Positions 17,656 through 26,733 of a stretch of 64,000 nucleotides of DNA are shown piece after piece (positions within the stretch are counted from its first letter, which is position 1; every line of letters starts with the position of its first letter). The stretch is taken from positions 1 to 64,000 of the forward strand of contig CAJUTJ010000192.1 in the NCBI GenBank assembly GCA_910589655.1, read 5' to 3'. Source of the DNA: an uncultured Acetatifactor sp. (GTDB lineage: Bacteria; Bacillota; Clostridia; Lachnospirales; Lachnospiraceae). The notes under the pieces were generated by a model that was given only the letters and a program-made list of their open reading frames with translations, had not been told where the DNA came from and did no database searches. The position numbers and the translations under genes were made by a program.

Positions 17656-17973
17656 ATGGGTTTCGATGGTATGATTATTGTATTTGTAGGGGTAATGTGC
17701 CTCTATGTAGCGATTAAGACATTCAGCGCCACAGAACGGAATAAGGTTTTTAATAAGCGTCCTATCGATGTGGTAGACGTGAAAAAGTATAATCGGTTTT
17801 GCGGCAGTTTGATTTTGGGATTCGGCATTGCGGCTGAGATTACCATTGTGGCCATGATTTTCACTACCGGGATTATAAGCGTACTTTGCACTCTTGGGGT
17901 AATCGGAGAAGCGATGCTTGTGGTTTATATTTATAATAAATTCGAACTGAGATTTCTGAAAAAGCGGGGATAA
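17656..17973 (+). CDS. Small three-TM membrane protein, DUF3784-like
   Basis: The 105 residues hold three hydrophobic segments (about 5-20, 50-70 and 74-93), with a basic tail KKRG. A FSATERNKVFNKRPIDVVDVKKYN stretch (about residues 24-47) lies between the first two, as in small DUF3784-type membrane proteins. The function is unknown. GGAAGGTGG precedes the ATG. It lies 58 bases after the chemoreceptor and may share its transcript. Confidence 0.7.
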   Translation: MGFDGMIIVFVGVMCLYVAIKTFSATERNKVFNKRPIDVVDVKKYNRFCGSLILGFGIAAEITIVAMIFTTGIISVLCTLGVIGEAMLVVYIYNKFELRFLKKRG

Positions 17974-18086
17974 TTTTGGGGTGCCGGCATTTGGCCGGAA
18001 GTCATGAGGCCGCGGCGGAAAGAACCGTATGGCAGAAAAAGATGGCGCTTTCGGCAAGGCACTAACCGCGAAAGAGGGGATTGGGA

Positions 18087-19280
18087 ATGATTTATAAGAG
18101 GGGAAGAGGAACCATGGCCGTGTCGGCGGTTTTGGGGGTATGTCTGATGACCGGCTGTACGGAAGAAACATGGGGGATGGCATCCGCAGCAGCGTCACGT
18201 CCTCAGTCATTGGAAGATATGGCTGTATCCGTGGAACCGCCTATTATTCCCGCGTCGGCAGAACCCTCGGCGGAGGGAAGCTCTGTCCCCGCAGAAAGTG
18301 TCATGTCGGAAGAGGAACTGCCTGATACCGTGACCATCACGATTTCGGCTGCCGGTGACGTGACTCTGGGCACTCATCAGGAGCAGGACTACGGGTATTC
18401 CTTTCGTCAGGCATATGATCAGGCGGAAAACGAAAGCTATTTCTTTGCCAATGTTTATGATATTTTCAGCGCCGACGATATGACGCTGGTGAATTTGGAG
18501 GGACCCTTGACGCTTGCGGAGGAAGCCAGAGAAGGTCAGGTTTACAGTATTAAGGGTGATCCGGAATATGTGAACATTTTAACTGCGGGCAGCGTGGAAG
18601 CGGTCAGCATGGGGAATAACCATATGATGGATTATTTGCAGCAAGGAAGAGACGATACGGTGCAGGCGGTGGAAAATGCCGGAATTGTCTATGCCTGTGA
18701 GAAGATAACCGGAATTTACGAAGTAAAAGGGATCCGCATCGGCATGATTTCCGTCAATGAGGTATCTCAAGGGTATTTGGTGGAGAAAACCATACAGAAT
18801 GCCATTACCGAGCTTCAGGGGCAGGATGCTGACCTGATTCTTGTCAGCTGCCACTGGGGGGTGGAAAGGGAATATTCCCCCGAAGATTATCAAAAGATTC
18901 TCGGAGAAAAGTGTATTGATTGGGGAGCGGATCTTGTGATAGGGCATCATCCCCATGTATTACAGGGAATTGACGAATATAAGGGTAAATATATTATCTA
19001 CAGTCTGGGAAATTTCTGCTTCGGTGCAAACCGGAATCCTGCGGACAAGGATTCTATGATATTTCAACAGACGTTCACTTTTGTAGACGGGGAGAAGCAG
19101 GAGGATCAGGAGATCCGTATTATCCCTTGCTCCGTCAGCTCCGTGCCCGACCGGAACAACTTTCAGCCCACACCCGCCGCAGGTGAGGAGAAAACCAGAA
19201 TTATCAACCGTATCAATGAGTTCAGTCAGGAGTTCGGGGTGCGGTTTGACGGGGACGGCTGCCTGCAACGGGGTCTGTGA
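18087..19280 (+). CDS. CapA-family lipoprotein (poly-gamma-glutamate-type metallophosphatase fold)
   Basis: The protein (397 residues from ATG 18087) has a lipoprotein signal with lipobox LMTGC (Cys24) and a Pro/Ser/Ala-rich spacer, then a CapA domain: SAAGDVTLG (about 89-97), VNLEGPLT, SMGNNHMMDY, CHWGVEREY and VIGHHPHVLQG. These are the metal-ligand motifs of the CapA/PgsA calcineurin-like family, found in capsule synthesis and in other surface enzymes. No other capsule genes are adjacent, so the substrate is open. GAGGGG lies 7 bases before ATG 18087, which makes it a better start than the in-frame TTG at 18081. Confidence 0.87.
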   Translation: MIYKRGRGTMAVSAVLGVCLMTGCTEETWGMASAAASRPQSLEDMAVSVEPPIIPASAEPSAEGSSVPAESVMSEEELPDTVTITISAAGDVTLGTHQEQDYGYSFRQAYDQAENESYFFANVYDIFSADDMTLVNLEGPLTLAEEAREGQVYSIKGDPEYVNILTAGSVEAVSMGNNHMMDYLQQGRDDTVQAVENAGIVYACEKITGIYEVKGIRIGMISVNEVSQGYLVEKTIQNAITELQGQDADLILVSCHWGVEREYSPEDYQKILGEKCIDWGADLVIGHHPHVLQGIDEYKGKYIIYSLGNFCFGANRNPADKDSMIFQQTFTFVDGEKQEDQEIRIIPCSVSSVPDRNNFQPTPAAGEEKTRIINRINEFSQEFGVRFDGDGCLQRGL

Positions 19281-19458
19281 CTTTGTTATAGTAGAGAGAA
19301 AATTTGGGAAGAAATCATTCCTCAAAGGTTGGATAAAAAATGCGTATTCAACGATTAAGCCATGAAGCAGAGTCTTCCGGCAGTTCGGATGTTAAGTAAG
19401 CCGCTGTGAATGCATTCTGATACATGGCAGCGCGTCGCAACGCGCGGATGGAATTAAA

Positions 19459-20601
19459 ATGGAAACTAGAAAATTGGAAAAGTTAGGAATTGAAACTTCC
19501 CTGTTAGGTTTTGGCTGTATGCGTTTCCCAACGACGCCGGAGGGCGGCATTGATGAGGCGGAAGCGGAGAAAATGATGGATAAAGCCATTGCTGCCGGTG
19601 TTAATTACATTGACACGGCATATCCCTATCATGGGGGAGCCAGTGAACCTTTTGTGGGTAAGGTGCTGAAAAAGTATGACAGAAACAGTTTCTATCTGGC
19701 TACCAAGCTTCCTGTCTGGAAGGTTGAGGCGATAGAGGATGTGGATACGGTCTTTTGCGAGCAGCTGTCCAGACTACAGACGGAATACATAGATTTTTAT
19801 CTGATGCACGCGCTGAACAAGGAACGTTTTGACCGGATGGTGGAAATAGGCTGCATTGAAAGACTTGAACAGTTGAAGGCGGAGGGAAAGATTCGCTATC
19901 TGGGCTTCTCCTTCCATGATGACTATGAGACTTTTGAGAGAATTCTTAACCATAGAGACTGGGACTTCTGCCAGATTCAGCTGAATTATATGGACGCGGA
20001 AGAGCAGGCCGGTCTAAAGGGATATAAGCTTGCGGAAAGCAAGGGCGTGCCCATGGTGATAATGGAACCTATAAAGGGCGGTTCGCTGGCAGCCTTTGCG
20101 GAAGACATCACCGGGCGGTTCCGTAACCTGGATCCGGAGGCATCGGTGGCTTCCTTTGCGCTGCGCTGGGTGGGAAGTCTGCCCAATGTAAAAGTAATTT
20201 TGAGCGGAATGTCTACCATGGAACAGGTGGAAGACAATCTGAAGACTTTCGGTTCCTTCCGGCCTCTGTCCGAAAAGGAGAGCCATGAGATCGATGAAAT
20301 TGTAACGCTGATTAACAGCCGCGTGCAGAACGGATGTACGGGATGCAATTATTGTATGCCCTGTCCTGCGGGAGTAAATATTCCCGGCAATTTTAAAGTC
20401 TGGAATACCTATCATATGTACCAGAATTACGGTATGGTGAAGGGCAGATGGGAGAAGGAGCTTGGGGAAGCCGCACAGGCAAAGAATTGTGTAAAATGCG
20501 GTAAGTGCGAACAAGTCTGCCCCCAGAAGCTTTCCATCCGGGAGCATTTGGAGAAGGTGCAGGCGGACATGGACAAGAAAGAATTTGTTTTGCAAAGATA
20601 A
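19459..20601 (+). CDS. Aldo/keto reductase with C-terminal 4Fe-4S ferredoxin domain
   Basis: The 380-residue protein has an AKR barrel with a complete catalytic tetrad: Asp52 and Tyr57 in YIDTAYPYH, Lys83 in LATKLP and His117 in LMHAL. A C-terminal ferredoxin-like domain has CTGCNYCMPCP and CVKCGKCEQVCP clusters. It is likely a redox enzyme that can exchange electrons between its Fe-S clusters and a nicotinamide or substrate; this is inferred from architecture. Its plan matches the altered reductase at 4749-5891. No strong ribosome site is seen before the ATG at 19459. It ends at a strong terminator. Confidence 0.93.
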   Translation: METRKLEKLGIETSLLGFGCMRFPTTPEGGIDEAEAEKMMDKAIAAGVNYIDTAYPYHGGASEPFVGKVLKKYDRNSFYLATKLPVWKVEAIEDVDTVFCEQLSRLQTEYIDFYLMHALNKERFDRMVEIGCIERLEQLKAEGKIRYLGFSFHDDYETFERILNHRDWDFCQIQLNYMDAEEQAGLKGYKLAESKGVPMVIMEPIKGGSLAAFAEDITGRFRNLDPEASVASFALRWVGSLPNVKVILSGMSTMEQVEDNLKTFGSFRPLSEKESHEIDEIVTLINSRVQNGCTGCNYCMPCPAGVNIPGNFKVWNTYHMYQNYGMVKGRWEKELGEAAQAKNCVKCGKCEQVCPQKLSIREHLEKVQADMDKKEFVLQR

Positions 20602-20612
20602 AACAGTTTGAG

Positions 20613-20650
20613 ATTGCGGTAGGCTTTCGGCCCTCCGCAATTTCTTTTTC
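20613..20650 (+). terminator. Intrinsic terminator after AKR gene
   Basis: ATTGCGG (20613-20619) pairs with CCGCAAT (20635-20641), with an inner AGG/CCT extension, followed by TTTCTTTTTC. Confidence 0.85.
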
Positions 20651-20697
20651 CTATTTTACGGGTAGATATCCTATTGAGAACCAAGGGGGAAAGAGTT

Positions 20698-21588
20698 GTG
20701 GAAAAAGCTTTTAAGTTGGATTTTGTAAACGATAAGATGGGCAGTCTGTATGTAAATTGCTGCGGTTGTTCACAGACGGAAGGGTTACACAGCTTCGGGC
20801 CTGCTTCCAAGCCCCACTATTTGATTCATTATGTTCTGAGCGGAAAGGGGATTTTTCGTTTTCATGACAAGGAATATTCTCTGGAAACAGGGTATGGTTT
20901 TTTGATTCAGCCTAATGAGCTTGCCTTCTATCAGGCGGATGAAGAAGAGCCATGGAGTTATCTGTGGGTGGGCTTTGGAGGCAGCCGTGCGGAAGAATAT
21001 CTGACCGCTATGGGGCTGTCTGCAAGACATCCTATTTTTTCCTGCGGCCGGGATCAGGAACTATATGATATTGTGCGGGATATGATGGAACATAATACCT
21101 TTGGCGTGGCGGACGATTTGAGGAGAAACGGGTTACTGGGTGTCTTTCTGTCCGTTTTGGCGGAAAGCGCCGGAGTGGTGGCCAAGGATGAGGAGGATAA
21201 GGGAAACCAATACGTGAAAAAGGCGGTATCCTTTATTCAGAGTAATTACTGTAATCCTATTAAGGTGACGGATGTGGCCGATTATGTCTGTATCAACAGA
21301 AGTTATTTATATACATTATTTCAAAATTATTTAGGAATGTCCCCTCAACAATTTTTGACTACCTTCCGCATCACAAAGGCGCGGGAGCTTTTGGATTCTA
21401 CTTCATACCCCATTGAAAGCATAGCCCTTTCCTGCGGATACAGCGATGCGCTGGTATTTACGAAAGCATTTCACGCCATGAAGGGGATGTCCCCCTCCCA
21501 ATACCGTAAACTGAGCCATCGGGAAAGCTCCAAGGAGCAATTGCATGAGGTGGAGAATCTGATTGCGCAGTTGCTAAAGCAGCGCTGA
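20698..21588 (+). CDS. AraC-family transcriptional regulator
   Basis: The protein is 296 residues from GTG 20698. The N-terminal half is a cupin-type sensor (HYLIHYVLSGKGIF, GYGFLIQPNELAFYQADEE), and the C-terminal 100 residues hold two helix-turn-helix motifs (VTDVADYVCINRSYLYTLF and IESIALSCGYSDALVFTKAF) with the AraC signature GMSPSQYRK at the end. It is probably a sugar-responsive activator. No carbohydrate gene is immediately adjacent downstream. GTG 20698 is chosen because AAGGGGGA lies 8 bases upstream; the in-frame TTG at 20674 has none. Confidence 0.9.
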   Translation: MEKAFKLDFVNDKMGSLYVNCCGCSQTEGLHSFGPASKPHYLIHYVLSGKGIFRFHDKEYSLETGYGFLIQPNELAFYQADEEEPWSYLWVGFGGSRAEEYLTAMGLSARHPIFSCGRDQELYDIVRDMMEHNTFGVADDLRRNGLLGVFLSVLAESAGVVAKDEEDKGNQYVKKAVSFIQSNYCNPIKVTDVADYVCINRSYLYTLFQNYLGMSPQQFLTTFRITKARELLDSTSYPIESIALSCGYSDALVFTKAFHAMKGMSPSQYRKLSHRESSKEQLHEVENLIAQLLKQR

Positions 21589-21850
21589 TTACGTTCGAAA
21601 AAATTTTTCCCATTTTTAAAACCTTTTTCCCTTACGTGAGGTTATATATTCTGTAAGCAGACAGTCTGCCGCAAAAGATCTCACATAAATATATTTTCTC
21701 TTGGTTCCGTTCTCGTAAAAGCATTGGTGTCAGCCGCCGCAGTATATTACCGTTTCTCCCGCTGTTTTGCCTGTGAGAATGGATCCCGTGCCAAAAAGAA
21801 ATGTTATTTGTGAATGATTTCCAAGGAACCGTTGCATAAGAGGAGCTGTC

Positions 21851-22462
21851 ATGGACGAGCGTCAATGGATACATGCCATTCAGAAGGGAGATAAACAATA
21901 CTTGAAGGATATTGTCGAAAAATATTATGACGATATCTTCCGTTTTTGTGCCTTTCAATCCGGCAGCGGGGAAGACGCTTATGATCTGGCGCAGGAAACC
22001 TTTCTGAAATTTATCAGGTATGTGGAGGGCTACCGTTATCGTAATCTGAAGGGTTATCTGCTGACCGTTGCCATGAATTTATGCAGGGATTATCTCACGG
22101 AAAAAGGAAAGCGCGGAGAGAGGGAGATCAGCTATGACCAAAACGTTTCCGGTGAGAATGGTACGGAGGGTGACTCCCTGTGGGAGATATACCGTCCCCC
22201 CGAAGAGTTTTCCGGAGCGGAGGAGGCTTCTCCCGAAGCAAAATCGGTAGAGAGTGATGTGTACGGCCGTCTGACGAAACTATTGTCGGAACTGCCTCAG
22301 ATACAGAGGGAGGCGTTGATCCTGCATTATATGTATGACATGAAATACCGGGAAATTGCTAAACTCACCGGAGTAACCGTATCCACAGTGAAATCCCGTG
22401 TGAAACAAGGGACGGAAAAGCTGCGGGGAAGAATGGAAAAGGAGGACTTTCTGGATGGTTAG
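21851..22462 (+). CDS. ECF-type RNA polymerase sigma factor
   Basis: The 203-residue protein has sigma region 2 (DAYDLAQETFLKFIRYVEGYR, broken here as residues about 41-61) and region 4 (LPQIQREALILHYMYDMKYR and the HTH EIAKLTGVTVSTVKSRVKQG), with no region 3. It overlaps the downstream membrane-protein gene by 8 bases. Genes for an ABC ATPase and permease follow, so it probably controls this transporter module and perhaps itself. AGGAG precedes the ATG. The 262-base gap before it has no gene. Confidence 0.92.
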   Translation: MDERQWIHAIQKGDKQYLKDIVEKYYDDIFRFCAFQSGSGEDAYDLAQETFLKFIRYVEGYRYRNLKGYLLTVAMNLCRDYLTEKGKRGEREISYDQNVSGENGTEGDSLWEIYRPPEEFSGAEEASPEAKSVESDVYGRLTKLLSELPQIQREALILHYMYDMKYREIAKLTGVTVSTVKSRVKQGTEKLRGRMEKEDFLDG

Positions 22463-23219
22463 AAAACGGCAGGAAAAAATTTGGGAGCGGGCAGCCGGAA
22501 TGAAACCCGACCCGCAAAAAAAGAAGAAATCCCTTGCCTGTATTGAAGAAGTCATAGCGGACAAAAAAATTCATAATATACCCTCGCCGGCAGAGTTGAT
22601 TCACATTCAGCTGCAATATATTTCGCCGGTATTCTGGCTGCTTCAAGGAGGGATGCTGCTGCTCTTGCTGCTGCTTTTATATCAAATGGCAAGAATGGGA
22701 GCGGAATTGGCGGATTACCTTTGGTGGAGTTCCATCGTGGCGGCGTGGATGGGAATTTTGGCAAACGGTGCAGTGGGCAGGTATTTTTCACACGGAATGG
22801 CAGAGCTGGAGCAAAGCTGCTGTATTAACCTTTCCCAGATGTGGACAATCCGAATGATTTTGACCATCGGCGTGGATATCTGTATCCTAACGCTGTTCAG
22901 CGGCGGTGTTGCAATGTGCACAAATACATTTTTCGGGCGTATTGCCGTATATCTGCTTGTTCCTTTTGTGCTGTCCAATATCTGCTGTCTGTTGGCCGTC
23001 AGCGCATTGCGGGGCGGAAGAAGCAGGTATACGCTGATGGTGCTGGCGGTGCTGGCGGGCCTGACAGCGGCGGCGCCTTCTCTGTTTCCGGAGATTTACG
23101 GAACCGCCTACCTATGGGTATGGCTGTGCATGTTAGTTCTGGGGATCATAGTTTTTGCAGCGCAGATTAAGAATTGTTATGGCAGGATGATAAGGGGTGA
23201 AATGATATGTTGGAATTAA
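22455..23219 (+). CDS. Polytopic membrane protein, candidate anti-sigma partner
   Basis: The 254-residue protein has a cytoplasmic N-terminus (about 55 basic residues) and about six hydrophobic segments (near 57-75, 86-105, 128-150, 158-178, 187-207 and 217-236). It begins inside the sigma gene and overlaps the ATPase gene by 13 bases, so translation of the three is coupled. By position it may be the membrane-bound regulator of the sigma factor, but no zinc anti-sigma HxxxCxxC motif is visible. It could equally be a membrane part of the transporter. An AAAAGGAGG site precedes the ATG. Confidence 0.75.
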   Translation: MVRKRQEKIWERAAGMKPDPQKKKKSLACIEEVIADKKIHNIPSPAELIHIQLQYISPVFWLLQGGMLLLLLLLLYQMARMGAELADYLWWSSIVAAWMGILANGAVGRYFSHGMAELEQSCCINLSQMWTIRMILTIGVDICILTLFSGGVAMCTNTFFGRIAVYLLVPFVLSNICCLLAVSALRGGRSRYTLMVLAVLAGLTAAAPSLFPEIYGTAYLWVWLCMLVLGIIVFAAQIKNCYGRMIRGEMICWN

Positions 23220-24091
23220 AATTGGACAATGTTTCCAAAATTTATGGCGGGCATAGAGCCGTGGATGGGATTGAATATATTTTATCTCATGGAGTGTACG
23301 GCCTATTGGGAGCTAACGGTGCGGGAAAGACTACGCTTCTGCGTATGATCTGCGGCATCTTGGAGGTGACGGAGGGAAGAATTCTGTGTGAGGGCACCGA
23401 GATCAGGAAAATGGGGGCTGAGTACCGCAGGCTGTTGGGATATCTGCCCCAGAATTTCGGTTACTATCCGGAGTTTACGGCAAGAAAGTTTCTGATGTAT
23501 CTTGCCGCGTTAAAGGCCATTCCCAAAAGGGAGGCGGCGGATAAAGTGGAAGAGCTGCTGCGGCTTGTGGATTTGGAGCAAGTAAAGGATAAGAAGGTCA
23601 AAACCTTTTCGGGGGGCATGGTGCGCCGGCTGGGCATTGCACAAGCGCTGCTGGGAGAACCGGAAATATTGATTTTGGACGAGCCTACGGCGGGTTTGGA
23701 TCCCAAGGAAAGAATTCGTTTCCGAAATATTATCAGTGCGTTGTCCAAGAATAGAATCATTATTTTATCTACCCATATCGTGTCGGATGTGGAATACATT
23801 GCAGATAAAATATTGTTGATGAAAGGCGGAAAGCTGCTGTCTGCGGGAGACATAGAGCATATGCTTTCACAGGTCAGGGGAAAAGTCTGGGAATGCTGTA
23901 TCCGGCCGGAGGAAGCGGAAGCCTATCAGGCAAATTTCTCCGTCAGCAACCTGCGCAATACGGAACAGGGAGTAAAGCTTCGTATCGTTGCGGATGACTG
24001 CCCTCTTACGGATGCCGTGCCCGTTGATCCCGACTTGGAGGATGTATATTTGTATTATTTTAGGGAATTCGATAGAGAGCCTCTTTCTTAG
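23207..24091 (+). CDS. ABC transporter ATP-binding protein
   Basis: The 294 residues include Walker A GANGAGKT (35-42), Q-loop LPQNFGYYP, signature FSGGMVRRLG (about 136-145), Walker B ILILDEPTAGLDP and H-loop LSTHIVSD. The extra C-terminal 80 residues are typical of drug- or lantibiotic-export type ATPases. It overlaps the upstream membrane protein. The permease-like gene follows after 148 bases, a gap that includes a GGAGG ribosome site. Confidence 0.94.
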   Translation: MLELKLDNVSKIYGGHRAVDGIEYILSHGVYGLLGANGAGKTTLLRMICGILEVTEGRILCEGTEIRKMGAEYRRLLGYLPQNFGYYPEFTARKFLMYLAALKAIPKREAADKVEELLRLVDLEQVKDKKVKTFSGGMVRRLGIAQALLGEPEILILDEPTAGLDPKERIRFRNIISALSKNRIIILSTHIVSDVEYIADKILLMKGGKLLSAGDIEHMLSQVRGKVWECCIRPEEAEAYQANFSVSNLRNTEQGVKLRIVADDCPLTDAVPVDPDLEDVYLYYFREFDREPLS

Positions 24092-24239
24092 AGCGTTGCG
24101 GTGCAGAGCCGGACAAAATGCTGTTAAATATGGACCAAGACATAAAAACAGTCACGGGGCGGAAACGCCGGGAAAGAAATTACTTTCTGACATGGGCGTT
24201 GAAGTGCGGTGACGGAAACGGGATTAGGAGGGAAACAGG

Positions 24240-25367
24240 ATGATGGGAAAAGAGTTGTATCGAATTTTTTCTCGTAGAATTACATTGCTGGCGTTAGCCG
24301 CAGCAACCGCTTTTTTGATATATTACGGATTTTTTCATATTTGGGAGGAGGCTGTTATTGAAGACGGAAATCTTTTACGTCACGGCGAGGCCGTGGCCCG
24401 CGACAAGGAAATAGCGGAAGAATTTGCCGGTCCGTTGACGGAGGAAACCGTTCGAGCCATTTGGGAAAAATACGGGGCGCCTGTAAATTATATGGATCCT
24501 GTGGTCAGGGAGGAGGATCTGCAGCGGCTGGCAGAACAGGGAGGATATGACAATTATTGTAATACGGTCGTGACAAGGCTGTTTGCCGGCAAAGTGATTC
24601 AGGAGGACGGATCGGCAGTGTTTCTGCTGCCGGAGGAGATATCGGAAAGCCGATATCTGGACGGAAATCATATTTTCGGCTATGTGGGATTGGGTTGGAG
24701 CTGGTATTGGGATCAGTTTTTGGTGATGATCGTAATGGTTTCCGTTGTTGTGATTATTGCATTGGCGCCCATGTTCTCGGAGGACTATGCCTTCCGGACG
24801 GCGGACATAGTTCTGCCGACCGTAAGAGGACGCATCCGGATCTGGCAGACACGGGTGGGGGCAGGCTTTTTCTTTGCCTCGGCATACTATTGGCTGATGG
24901 GAGCTTTTATCTTTTTGTTAAATATCTTTTTTTACGGCGCGGACGGCCTGAATATAAGCTGTGGGTTTACCTATCTGCCCTATGATCTTATGAGGGATAG
25001 TGATCCCCTGTGGAAGGCTGTATTGATCATGCACTTGGGGGGCTGGTTTTCCATGTTGGCGTTGACTCTTCAGATACAAGCCGTTTCGTCCAAAAATAAG
25101 TCCACCTTTGGTGCGCTGCTATGGTCTCTGGCGGCTTTTCTGGGACCTATCGCCATAATTAATTTTATACTAAAGAACCTGCCCTTTATGGGAGTGAATA
25201 AATGGCTGCAATATTTTTGTTATAGTATGCCTTTTTCCTTTTCCGGAATGTATTTGCAGGCGCCGCCGTCGGGAAAGCAGATATTGCTGACATTTGCGCT
25301 GATTACTGCCGTGTTGTCGTGCGCGCTGGGGGGCTTGTGCTGGTGCCGTCATCAGGTAAGGAATTAA
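24240..25367 (+). CDS. ABC-2-like membrane protein (permease of the sigma-factor operon)
   Basis: The 375-residue protein has one N-terminal helix (about 10-30), a hydrophilic outside region of about 130 residues, then five or more helices (about 158-182, 207-232, 262-280, 294-315 and 345-365). This is the shape of ABC-2-type export permeases. Together with the ATPase before it, it should form a transporter under the sigma factor; the substrate is unknown. TTAGGAGG precedes the ATG, and a strong terminator closes the operon. Confidence 0.85.
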   Translation: MMGKELYRIFSRRITLLALAAATAFLIYYGFFHIWEEAVIEDGNLLRHGEAVARDKEIAEEFAGPLTEETVRAIWEKYGAPVNYMDPVVREEDLQRLAEQGGYDNYCNTVVTRLFAGKVIQEDGSAVFLLPEEISESRYLDGNHIFGYVGLGWSWYWDQFLVMIVMVSVVVIIALAPMFSEDYAFRTADIVLPTVRGRIRIWQTRVGAGFFFASAYYWLMGAFIFLLNIFFYGADGLNISCGFTYLPYDLMRDSDPLWKAVLIMHLGGWFSMLALTLQIQAVSSKNKSTFGALLWSLAAFLGPIAIINFILKNLPFMGVNKWLQYFCYSMPFSFSGMYLQAPPSGKQILLTFALITAVLSCALGGLCWCRHQVRN

Positions 25368-25400
25368 GTATGTCTCAGCTAACATTTTGACAGGTTCAAA

Positions 25401-25436
25401 AAACAAATGGATGTGGTAATCCATTTGTTTTTTTGT
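25401..25436 (+). terminator. Intrinsic terminator of the sigma/ABC operon
   Basis: AAACAAATGGAT (25401-25412) pairs perfectly with ATCCATTTGTTT (25419-25430), followed by TTTTTTT. Confidence 0.93.
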
Positions 25437-25488
25437 ATAATAGAATTATAACAACGTAATGTATCGGAAGATACGGATTGGAGAGGGT

Positions 25489-26652
25489 ATGAAAGATATA
25501 ATCTTAAAAAAGTTTGCGGAAGTATTTGGGGATGCGGAGGGCGCTAAAGCATATTTTGCGCCGGGGCGAGTAAATCTGATCGGAGAACATACCGACTATA
25601 ACGGCGGCCATGTCTTTCCCTGTGCATTGACAATCGGCACCTACGGAGCGGCAAGAAAGAGAACGGACAACAAACTGAGATTTTTCTCCATGAATTTCGG
25701 GCATTTGGGTGTGCTGGAATCTTCACTGGAGGAATTGGTTCCTTCCGGCGAAGCGGGATGGACGAACTATCCGAAGGGAATGATCTGGGCCTTCGGCGAG
25801 AAGGGGATGAAGGTTCCCTGTGGCATGGATCTGCTGCTGAACGGTAATATTCCCAACGGCTCCGGCCTGTCTTCTTCCGCTTCCGTGGAAATTTTGACGG
25901 GACATATATTGAGAGATTTTTTTGACTTTAAGGTATCCAATCAGGAGCTGGCATTGATCGGACAGTATTCGGAGAATAACTTTAATAAAGTAAACTGCGG
26001 TATCATGGATCAGTTTGCAATTGCCATGGGAAAAGAAAATAACGCTATCTTCTTGGATACTGCCGACTTATCCTATGAATATGCGCCCATTGTTTTAAAA
26101 GGAGCTAAGATTGTCATTGCATGCAGTAATAAAAAGAGAGGGCTGGGTGAATCCAAATATAATGAACGCCGCAGCGAATGCGAGACGGCTCTGGCAGAGT
26201 TAAAGCAGGTAACGGAAATCAATTCTCTTGGAGATTTGGATGAGGAGACTTTTGAAAAGGTTAAATCCGCTATAAAAGACGAGGTGCGCGTGAGAAGGGC
26301 AAAACATGCGGTGTATGAGAACCGGCGCACGATCCATGCCGTGGAAGCCTTGAAAGCTAACGATGTGGAGGAATTCGGCAGGCTGATGAACGAATCCCAT
26401 GTATCCTTGCGGGACGACTATGAGGTCACGGGTATAGAGCTGGATACTTTGGTGGAGGAAGCATGGAAAGTGGAAGGCGTCATCGGTTCCCGCATGACCG
26501 GTGCAGGCTTTGGCGGCTGTACTGTCAGCATAGTAAAGGATGAGGCCATTGATACCTTTATCGAGACGGTGGGAAAAGCATATAAAGAAAAGATCGGATA
26601 TGCGGCTGACTTTTATGTAGTAGAGATTGGGGACGGCCCCAGAACCTTATAA
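25489..26652 (+). CDS. galK: Galactokinase
   Basis: This 387-residue GHMP kinase phosphorylates galactose to galactose 1-phosphate with ATP, the first step of the Leloir pathway. The galactokinase signature GRVNLIGEHTDYNGG (about 27-41), the ATP-binding PNGSGLSSSAS (about 124-134) and motif 3 TGAGFGGCTVSIV (about 344-356) are all present. The start at 25489 has GGAGAGGG just upstream; the longer frame from 25459 has no site. A TATAAT lies at 25436-25441 without a clear -35. galT follows after 81 bases, so the pair forms a galKT operon. No galE or aldose epimerase is in the window. Confidence 0.96.
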   Translation: MKDIILKKFAEVFGDAEGAKAYFAPGRVNLIGEHTDYNGGHVFPCALTIGTYGAARKRTDNKLRFFSMNFGHLGVLESSLEELVPSGEAGWTNYPKGMIWAFGEKGMKVPCGMDLLLNGNIPNGSGLSSSASVEILTGHILRDFFDFKVSNQELALIGQYSENNFNKVNCGIMDQFAIAMGKENNAIFLDTADLSYEYAPIVLKGAKIVIACSNKKRGLGESKYNERRSECETALAELKQVTEINSLGDLDEETFEKVKSAIKDEVRVRRAKHAVYENRRTIHAVEALKANDVEEFGRLMNESHVSLRDDYEVTGIELDTLVEEAWKVEGVIGSRMTGAGFGGCTVSIVKDEAIDTFIETVGKAYKEKIGYAADFYVVEIGDGPRTL

Positions 26653-26733
26653 AGCAAGGGGATATTGGTCAAAGATATATGCGGATTTGTGCCGGATAGA
26701 TGAGACGGGGAAAGGATGGAAAGAGGTATGGAT

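Noticed and set aside
19339..19398. Tiny frame of about 19 codons before the second AKR
   Set aside because: It has no good ribosome site or recognisable features and is too short to support.
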